From assembly GCA_965371245.1 (NCBI GenBank), contig CBDUXT010000135.1, forward strand, positions 1 to 11,546: a DNA stretch of 11,546 bases. Reading direction: 5' to 3'. A program made the position numbers and the translations under genes. Source of the stretch: CBDUXT01 sp965371245. Its GTDB lineage: Bacteria > Planctomycetota > Phycisphaerae > UBA1845. Under the pieces are notes generated by a model, which ran no database searches, was not told the origin of the DNA, and was given only the letters and a program-made list of their open reading frames with translations. The stretch's first letter is position 1, and every line of letters starts with the position of its first letter. Shown here piece after piece: positions 7,123 to 11,546 of the stretch.

Positions 7123-8271
7123 ATAGAGTCGTCGGAGCTTGCTTCGAGCATTGGCGGTGGTGAACCGCCAGTTCACCCTGGTGGCCCGCCGGTTTCGATC
7201 GTTCTCCCACGCGGCCACCTCGCGTCGAAGCGTCGCGGCGTCATCGAGGCGACGGTTCAAGCACTGGCGGCTCAGGATGCCGATTTCGATCTCGGCCATG
7301 TCCAGCCAAGAGCCATGCTTGGGCGTGTAGTGAGTCTGCCCTGAATAACCCCTATCTCCAGTTTCTCGGCGAGCCGTCGTGCTTCGGATGGTTCAAACGT
7401 CTCGTACAGCGAGGCTGGCGAGTGCGTGTTCAGGTTGTCCATCACCAGGACGATCTTCTCGGCGTCCGGGTATCGCTCGTCCACGAGTTCCTTGGATGGT
7501 CTCCGCAAAGTCCTTCTTCGTTCGACGGTCCGTTACCCTGACGTGCCGCCGCCCCGCCAGCGGCTCAGACATCATGAACAGGTTGAGCGTCCCGTTGCGC
7601 ACGTATTCGTAATCCTCCCGCGCCTCTCGGCCTGGCCCGGCTGGAACCGGCGGACGCGTCTCGCCGATCAACTGTTTGCTCATCTCGTCCAAACAGACCT
7701 GGGGAGGTCGCGCGTCGTAGGGCCTTGTATATACCTCCAAAACGTCCTCCATCTTCCAAACAAACTCACCGTTGGCCTTCGGAGGAATGCACCATGGCTT
7801 CTTTAGCCAAGGCTTCAACTCGTTTTTTTGAGAACGCGCCGGACCGTGGCACGCGACAACGCCGGAACGTAGCTCAACGCCACCATCCGCCCGGCCAGCA
7901 GTTCAAGGGTCCATCGCTTTCGACCCTCCGGCGCTTGGGTGCACGTCAGCGCGATGAGTCGAGCTTCGCCTTGACCGTCCAGCCGACGTTCGTACTCGCG
8001 GTCCGGCTTCTTACGCTCCAAGGCGGCTTGTAGGCCCTGTTCCACAAACTGCTTCCGCACGCGCTCTACCGTCGCCCGCCCAACCTCCACAGCCTCGCTG
8101 ATTCTTCCATCGTCCCAGGCCGGTCCTATCAGACCGGCATCAGCCTTCAGCAGAATCCGCGCCCGGCGCAGCTTCCGGGGCCGCGGATTTCCCCACTCAA
8201 ATCAAGACCTCCAATTCCGTACGCTCCTCGTCTGTCAACGTCACCTTGTACTTCGCGGTCTTCCTGACCCT
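7108..8271 (-). pseudogene. IS630-family transposase, multiply frameshifted
   Basis: Fragments in several frames line up, in order, as one IS630 transposase. N-terminal: KTAKYKVTLTDEERTELEVLI, then TGA (8197-8199); next frame KLRRARILLKADAG, VGRATVERVRKQFVEQGL and WTLELLAGRMVAL (helix-turn-helix part), ending LKKTS at 7815. Next frame: LKPWLKKPWCIPP, VCLDEMSKQLI (first catalytic Asp) and YEYVRNGTLNLFM to about 7494. Next: KELVDERYPDAEKIVLVMDNLNTH (second Asp). Finally HYTPKHGSWLDMAEIEIGIL (third acidic residue) to the TAG at 7108. Breaks: indels near 8190-8205, a seven-A run at 7823-7829, an extra base near 7494 and a 20-bp insertion at 7333-7352. The expected start reads AGG (plus strand 8269-8271) rather than ATG. 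Not functional as it stands, although the A7 break could be a programmed frameshift site. Confidence 0.88.
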
Positions 8272-8331
8272 CTGTTGCACTCCTTGCTCTGGGGGACCCT
8301 CATCCCCATCGGCCCGAAGTTGCGACAGGGT

Positions 8332-8357
8332 CCATCAAATCACGGGCATCGGAGCAC
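8332..8357. repeat. Terminal inverted repeat of the IS630 element (transposase 5' side)
   Basis: Reverse complement starts GTGCTCCGATGC and ends TTGATGG, matching the opposite end at 19 of 26 positions. It abuts the TA at 8358-8359. Confidence 0.85.
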
Positions 8358-10033
8358 TAGGCGCTCGGCGTTTGAATCCGGCTTTGGACCACGCAGAAGC
8401 GGCGAGCCACGAACGCGCCGTCACAGAGCGTCGCGTTGCCCGCCGGGTTGGCGCCGGACACGTGGAAATCGCTAAAGGCGGCCGCCTGATTGACGAAGAT
8501 CTGCCCAGTCAGGTTGCAGGAGACGGCCGCGCCGGCCGCCGTCAGCGATTCTTCGGCAGCAGCTATGACGGCCGGGTCCGTGGAATAAATGGAGCTGGTG
8601 ATCGCCCCGTGCTCGCGCGCGGCTTCGGCCGCCAGCTCCATGCTCTGGTCGGTGCTCTCGGTGGCGACGAGATAGACGATCGGGCCGAACATCTCACGCA
8701 TGTACAGCCGCTTGTCGTCGGCCGACACCTTCAGAACCAGCGGTGAGTGGATGCGCGCTTCGGGGAAGCGATCATGCGGGATGCGCGCCGACGCCCGCAC
8801 GATTTCACCGCCGTCCGCGGCGGCTTGCGATATCCGCTTGACCGTGGCCTCGCTTTGAATCGCGCCGAGCACCTCGGTGGCGCGCTTCGCGTCACCCAAT
8901 AACCAATCGATGCCGCCGACCAGGGCCTTGGCGACTTCGTCGAACGGCACCGGCGTACCGCCGACGCGGATGCCGGCCTTGGGGATGAAGATGTTCTGCG
9001 GCGCCGTACACATCTGACCGGAGTAGAGGCACACCGAGAAGGCGAGATTCCCCGTCATCGCCTTCAGGTCGTCGGCGCTATCGACAACGACACAGTTCAC
9101 GCCGGCCTTTTCAGTGAAGACGACGGCCTGCCCGGCGTTGTCCTCGATCCAGCTTCCGAAGGCGGACCCGCCGGTATAGTCCACGATCCGTACCTCCGGG
9201 CGCGTGAGAAGTTCCTTGGCGATCGGCGCATCCGGCGTGTCGGCCGCCAGCGTCACGACGTTGGCATCTAAGCCGTGGTCTCTGAGTACTTCGCGGGCAA
9301 TCTCGACGGTGATCGCCAGCGGAAGGATCGCACCGGGATGCGGCTTGACCACCGCAGCGTTGCCCGTGGCAAGGCTGGCCAGCAGTCCCGGATAGCTGTT
9401 CCAGGTGGGAAAGGTCGAGCAGCCCACGACCACCCCCACGCCGCGCGGCAAGATGCGATAGCGCTTCTCGAGCTTGACCACGTCCGTCTTGCTCACGCGC
9501 TTTTCCCACGTCACCCGCGCGGGGCAACGCTTCATTTCGTCGTAGGCGTAGGCAACGGCTTCGAGCCCGCGATCCTGCGCGTGCGGTCCGCCGGCCTGGA
9601 AGGCCATCATGAACCCCTGCCCCGTCGTCTGCATGACCGCCTGCGCGATCTCGAAGCTTCGTTTGTTGAGTCGATCGAGAATCTCGAGGCAAACGCCGAC
9701 CCGCGCCTCGATGTTCGCGGCGCCGAAGCCCCGCATCGCTTGCTCCGCAGCGGGCAACAACACGTTGAGGTCCGCCTGGGGGTACGTGACGCCAAGCGGC
9801 GCGCCGTACGGGGAAACCTCGGCCCCGATCATGCCGATCGTGCCCGGCTGGTTCAGCTCGAAGGGGTGATTAAGGCGAGCCCTGAACGCGGCCAGCCCAT
9901 CCTCCTTGGCCGTCTCGCCGTAGATCTTCCCACTCGGCATCTCGGGGTAGCCGCTCCAGTAGGTGCGATCTCTAATGGCGCTCAGGGCGCCGCGCAGCTT
10001 CTCTTCGTGCAGCTCGAACAACGAATCACTCAC
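8357..10033 (-). CDS. paaN: PaaN-type aldehyde dehydrogenase (phenylacetate degradation family)
   Basis: 558-residue aldehyde dehydrogenase superfamily protein resembling the stand-alone PaaN subfamily of phenylacetate degradation, without the MaoC-like hydratase domain of E. coli PaaZ. The N-terminal RDRTYWSGYPEMPSGKIYGE is characteristic of this subfamily. Numbering from the GTG start: N212 (TFPTWNSYP), K230 (VVKPHPGA), the TGGSAFG nucleotide loop (287-293), general base E308 (FTEKAG), nucleophile C342 (YSGQMCTAP) and E447 in REMFGPIVYL. All catalytic parts are present, so it should be an active NAD(P)-dependent cytoplasmic enzyme; the exact substrate is uncertain. A TTG at 10039 is also in frame, but GGGAG lies 9 nt before the GTG at 10033 and only 3 nt before the TTG, so GTG is preferred. 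No other paa gene is nearby. Its stop lies on the IS630 boundary. Confidence 0.85.
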   Translation of the reverse strand: MSDSLFELHEEKLRGALSAIRDRTYWSGYPEMPSGKIYGETAKEDGLAAFRARLNHPFELNQPGTIGMIGAEVSPYGAPLGVTYPQADLNVLLPAAEQAMRGFGAANIEARVGVCLEILDRLNKRSFEIAQAVMQTTGQGFMMAFQAGGPHAQDRGLEAVAYAYDEMKRCPARVTWEKRVSKTDVVKLEKRYRILPRGVGVVVGCSTFPTWNSYPGLLASLATGNAAVVKPHPGAILPLAITVEIAREVLRDHGLDANVVTLAADTPDAPIAKELLTRPEVRIVDYTGGSAFGSWIEDNAGQAVVFTEKAGVNCVVVDSADDLKAMTGNLAFSVCLYSGQMCTAPQNIFIPKAGIRVGGTPVPFDEVAKALVGGIDWLLGDAKRATEVLGAIQSEATVKRISQAAADGGEIVRASARIPHDRFPEARIHSPLVLKVSADDKRLYMREMFGPIVYLVATESTDQSMELAAEAAREHGAITSSIYSTDPAVIAAAEESLTAAGAAVSCNLTGQIFVNQAAAFSDFHVSGANPAGNATLCDGAFVARRFCVVQSRIQTPSA

Positions 10034-10202
10034 GATCAAGGTCTCCCGGTTGAGGCGGCGGTTTTGAATATCAATCGACGAGGATCACGGAGAACACCGC
10101 GCCCTGGACGTATCATACGCGACTTTGAAGTGGGAACCACGCCTGCCGCTGACCGCATCGTCCGGGGCGGTGCATGACCGAATCGGCGGGCAGTTTTCAG
10201 AG

Positions 10203-10222
10203 CACAGGGCGCGAGCCCTGTG
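10203..10222. repeat. Perfect 8-bp hairpin with GCGA loop
   Basis: CACAGGGC (10203-10210), loop GCGA (10211-10214), GCCCTGTG (10215-10222). On the plus strand the loop is a GNRA tetraloop. A second copy of the right arm, AGCCCTGTG, occurs at 10242-10250. No T-tract follows on either strand, so it is not a standard terminator. Confidence 0.55.
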
Positions 10223-10266
10223 ACCGGTCTGGTATCGTAGAAGCCCTGTGCTTGTTCGTATCGTGC

Positions 10267-10286
10267 CCGTGGGCTTGCGCCCGCGG
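10267..10286. repeat. 8-bp hairpin with TTGC loop
   Basis: CCGTGGGC (10267-10274), loop TTGC (10275-10278), GCCCGCGG (10279-10286), paired throughout if one G-U pair is allowed. It lies 44 bp after the preceding hairpin and has the same 8-4-8 geometry. Such G+C-rich palindromes between genes look like members of a dispersed repeat family, but the window has too few copies to prove it. Confidence 0.5.
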
Positions 10287-10373
10287 CTCTGACGCCGCGT
10301 GGCGCCGTCAAGATGGCTCTACACGTCCCGCCAAAACTGTCACGTACCCGGTCCGCGGCGGTCGGTTGACGAC

Positions 10374-11252
10374 TCAACCCTTGTTCCGGCTCACCCGTCG
10401 GCAGAGCCCGTCGGCCAATCGCTCGGCGGCGGCGGGGGCGTGTCGGAAGAAGAGCGACGGCTCAACGGCCTCGAATTCGCTAACCAGCCAGGCTCCCGTC
10501 GAGTCACGCAAACAATCCACGCGCGCATAGAGCAGGTCGCCATCGACGGCGTCAATCACGCGCTGCCCCAAGTCGATCTCGGCTGCGGAGGGCCGTGCCG
10601 GCTCGTCGGTGGCTCCGAAGTCGTCCTGCACACGGTAGTCGCCGGGCACCGGTCGCTTCCGCACCGCGTGCGAAAACTCGCCATCGAAGAAGATCATCGA
10701 AAGCTCGCCCTCGGTTTCCACGCTCGGCAGATACGGCTGCATCATCAACGCCTCGACCGGCAACAGCCTTCGCAGATGCGCGTCGGCCAGTGCGACGCCT
10801 TCGTCCGACGCGTCGAACCGGAGCGTCTCCCGCGAAGTCGCCCCGATGACGGGCTTGATGAATGCTCGGTCCCATCCGCGGGCAGTCAACAGCTCGCGGA
10901 CATCGACAGTCGAGCCGGTGTTCAGCCAAACCGTCGGAGGAACCGGCACGCCCTTTTCTGCCAGGTCCTTCAAGTAGCCCTTGTGGGTGTTCCAGCGCAC
11001 GACGTCGGGTGGGTTGAACAGCATCGTGAGCTTTGCGACTCGTGCCGCCCAGCGTACGAACTCGTCTCGGCGATCCATGTAGTCCCACGTCGTGCGAATC
11101 AGACAGGCGTCACAGGTACCCCAATCGAATGCCGGGTCGTCCCATGCGGGTCGCATGACTTCCACCCCGCGCGTACGAAGGGCCGCGTGCAGTGGTCGGT
11201 CATCGACCTCCCAGTCAGGTACTTTCGCACAGGTGGCCAGTGCGATACGCAT
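10374..11252 (-). CDS. ATP-grasp ligase, DcsG / RimK-like
   Basis: 292-residue protein with an ATP-grasp fold, the family that joins a carboxylate to an amine or thiol through an acyl-phosphate. Visible parts: an N-terminal domain with LIRTTWDYMDRRDEF (51-65) and FNPPDVVRWNTHKGYL (79-94); K133 in FIKPVIGATSRETLRF; the adenine-binding stretch MMQPYLPSVETEGELSM (170-186); FSHAVRKRPVPGDYRVQ with R207; and the metal-binding end RVDCL (D246) with E259, E261 and E264 in SEFEAVEPSLFF. The pattern resembles DcsG, which closes O-ureido-D-serine to D-cycloserine, and related uncharacterised ligases, more than glutathione synthetase or RimK. No other cycloserine-type genes are nearby, so the substrate is unknown. 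Start ATG 11252 (MRIALATC) suits the family; its ribosome-binding site is weak, with GGAG 15 nt upstream. Confidence 0.82.
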   Translation of the reverse strand: MRIALATCAKVPDWEVDDRPLHAALRTRGVEVMRPAWDDPAFDWGTCDACLIRTTWDYMDRRDEFVRWAARVAKLTMLFNPPDVVRWNTHKGYLKDLAEKGVPVPPTVWLNTGSTVDVRELLTARGWDRAFIKPVIGATSRETLRFDASDEGVALADAHLRRLLPVEALMMQPYLPSVETEGELSMIFFDGEFSHAVRKRPVPGDYRVQDDFGATDEPARPSAAEIDLGQRVIDAVDGDLLYARVDCLRDSTGAWLVSEFEAVEPSLFFRHAPAAAERLADGLCRRVSRNKG

Positions 11253-11327
11253 GTCGAGACGATACCGCTCCGATGGTCCATCGTCACGCGCCGGTTGATG
11301 CGTTCGGCCAACCCGCGCCGCCCCTTA

Positions 11328-11449
11328 AGAGCGTGTTTAAGAAGGCTCTTTCCGAGCCGCGCCCGTAAGGAAGCGGTCCGGTTTCGCACTCGAAACCGCT
11401 CCCTCAGGGTCGCGGCTCGGTTCGTCATGACCCTTCTTATACACCCTCT
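11328..11449. repeat. 122-bp composite inverted repeat, possible MITE or dispersed palindrome
   Basis: Three nested pairs of arms: outer 18 bp (11328-11345 with 11432-11449, 16 of 18 matching), middle CCGAGCCGCG with CGCGGCTCGG (within 11352-11364 and 11407-11420, one unpaired base) and an inner perfect GGTTTCG (11380-11386) with CGAAACC (11391-11397) around CACT. The whole could fold into one long stem in DNA or RNA. The ends AGAGCGTG and CACCCTCT, with AAG adjoining each, look like terminal inverted repeats of a small non-autonomous element. No protein is encoded. GTTTCGCACT (11381-11390) recurs at 11458-11467. Confidence 0.6.
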
Positions 11450-11517
11450 AAGTTCGAGTTTCGCACTTATGCCGCTTGTTGAACGGCGTGTAGCAAGGTT
11501 GTCAGAAGTTTTTGGTT

Positions 11518-11543
11518 ACCCCGCCTCGATGGTGGGGTTGACA
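11518..11543 (+). promoter_or_regulatory. Edge hairpin and consensus -35 box
   Basis: ACCCCGCC (11518-11525) pairs with GGTGGGGT (11531-11538) around TCGAT, with one G-T pair. A perfect sigma-70 -35 hexamer TTGACA follows at 11538-11543. The matching -10 box would lie beyond the window, so a promoter cannot be confirmed. Confidence 0.2.
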
Positions 11544-11546
11544 AAA

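Larger units (their letters stand above)
7097..8357 (-). mobile_element. IS630-family insertion sequence, decayed
   Basis: 1261-bp element. Its ends are fixed by matching terminal inverted repeats (7097-7122 and 8332-8357, 19 of 26 positions identical when one is reverse-complemented) and by flanking TA dinucleotides at 7095-7096 and 8358-8359, the 2-bp target duplication typical of IS630. It carries one transposase gene on the minus strand, now broken. Both neighbouring genes end exactly at its edges: the HD-GYP stop uses TA plus the left-end A, the paaN stop uses TA plus the right-end G (on the minus strand). Without the element and one TA copy, the target reads CTAG. Confidence 0.85.
10034..10373. 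other. Intergenic stretch between paaN and the ATP-grasp gene
   Basis: Gene-free on both strands as far as I can see; the open frame antisense to it is compositionally implausible. It holds the paaN ribosome-binding site (GGGAG, minus strand, just right of 10033) and the two hairpins listed separately. No confident promoter was identified. Confidence 0.5.

Noticed and set aside
7139..8033. Plus-strand open frames inside the IS630 element
   Set aside because: They are antisense to the transposase fragments, which show ordered family motifs.
9275..10177. 300-residue plus-strand open frame
   Set aside because: Antisense to paaN, Arg/His-rich, no recognisable domain or ribosome-binding site.
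11099..11428. 109-residue minus-strand open frame at the right end
   Set aside because: Its start lies in the composite inverted repeat and its end overlaps the ATP-grasp gene in another frame; the translation simply reads the palindrome.
1..11546. CRISPR arrays, tRNA or rRNA genes, toxin-antitoxin or defence operon
   Set aside because: I looked for regularly spaced repeats, cloverleaf-like sequences and paired small genes and saw none that could be supported.

Overview
The window is a G+C-rich bacterial chromosome segment with ordinary housekeeping and accessory genes on both strands. Its general look suggests a Planctomycetota-type metagenomic genome, perhaps Phycisphaerae-like: an alginate-export type porin followed by a tiny lipoprotein, an HD-GYP protein with an altered active site and a C-terminal extension, a lone trpC, long intergenic stretches and G+C-rich palindromes. 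No rRNA or other phylogenetic marker is present, so this assignment is inference only.

Left part (1-2896): an A/T-flanked hairpin, then an outer-membrane beta-barrel protein of the alginate_export family and a 62-residue lipoprotein, probably one transcription unit. After a gene-free stretch comes the decayed remnant of an M48-family metalloprotease lipoprotein (about 2325-2830). Middle part (2897-5248): trpC on the minus strand diverges from a CPBP-family intramembrane protease with only 5 bp between the start codons. A DinB-like four-helix protein follows. Right-middle (5249-8359): a 463-bp leader region, an HD-GYP signalling protein, and a decayed IS630-family element (7097-8357). Right part (minus strand): a PaaN-type aldehyde dehydrogenase (8357-10033), an intergenic region with two tight hairpins, and an ATP-grasp ligase resembling DcsG (10374-11252). 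A 122-bp composite inverted repeat lies near the right edge.

The most striking observation is the insertion site of the IS630 element. Its boundaries can be read from matching terminal inverted repeats and flanking TA duplications. Removing it rejoins a CTAG that was at once the stop codon of the HD-GYP gene (plus strand) and of paaN (minus strand). The element entered the shared tail-to-tail stop of two convergent genes and, through its purine first bases, rebuilt both stops (TAA and TAG), leaving both proteins unchanged. The transposase itself is broken by several frameshifts, one of which sits on a run of seven A and could be programmed. I found no CRISPR array, tRNA, rRNA, obvious defence island or clearly new multi-gene system.
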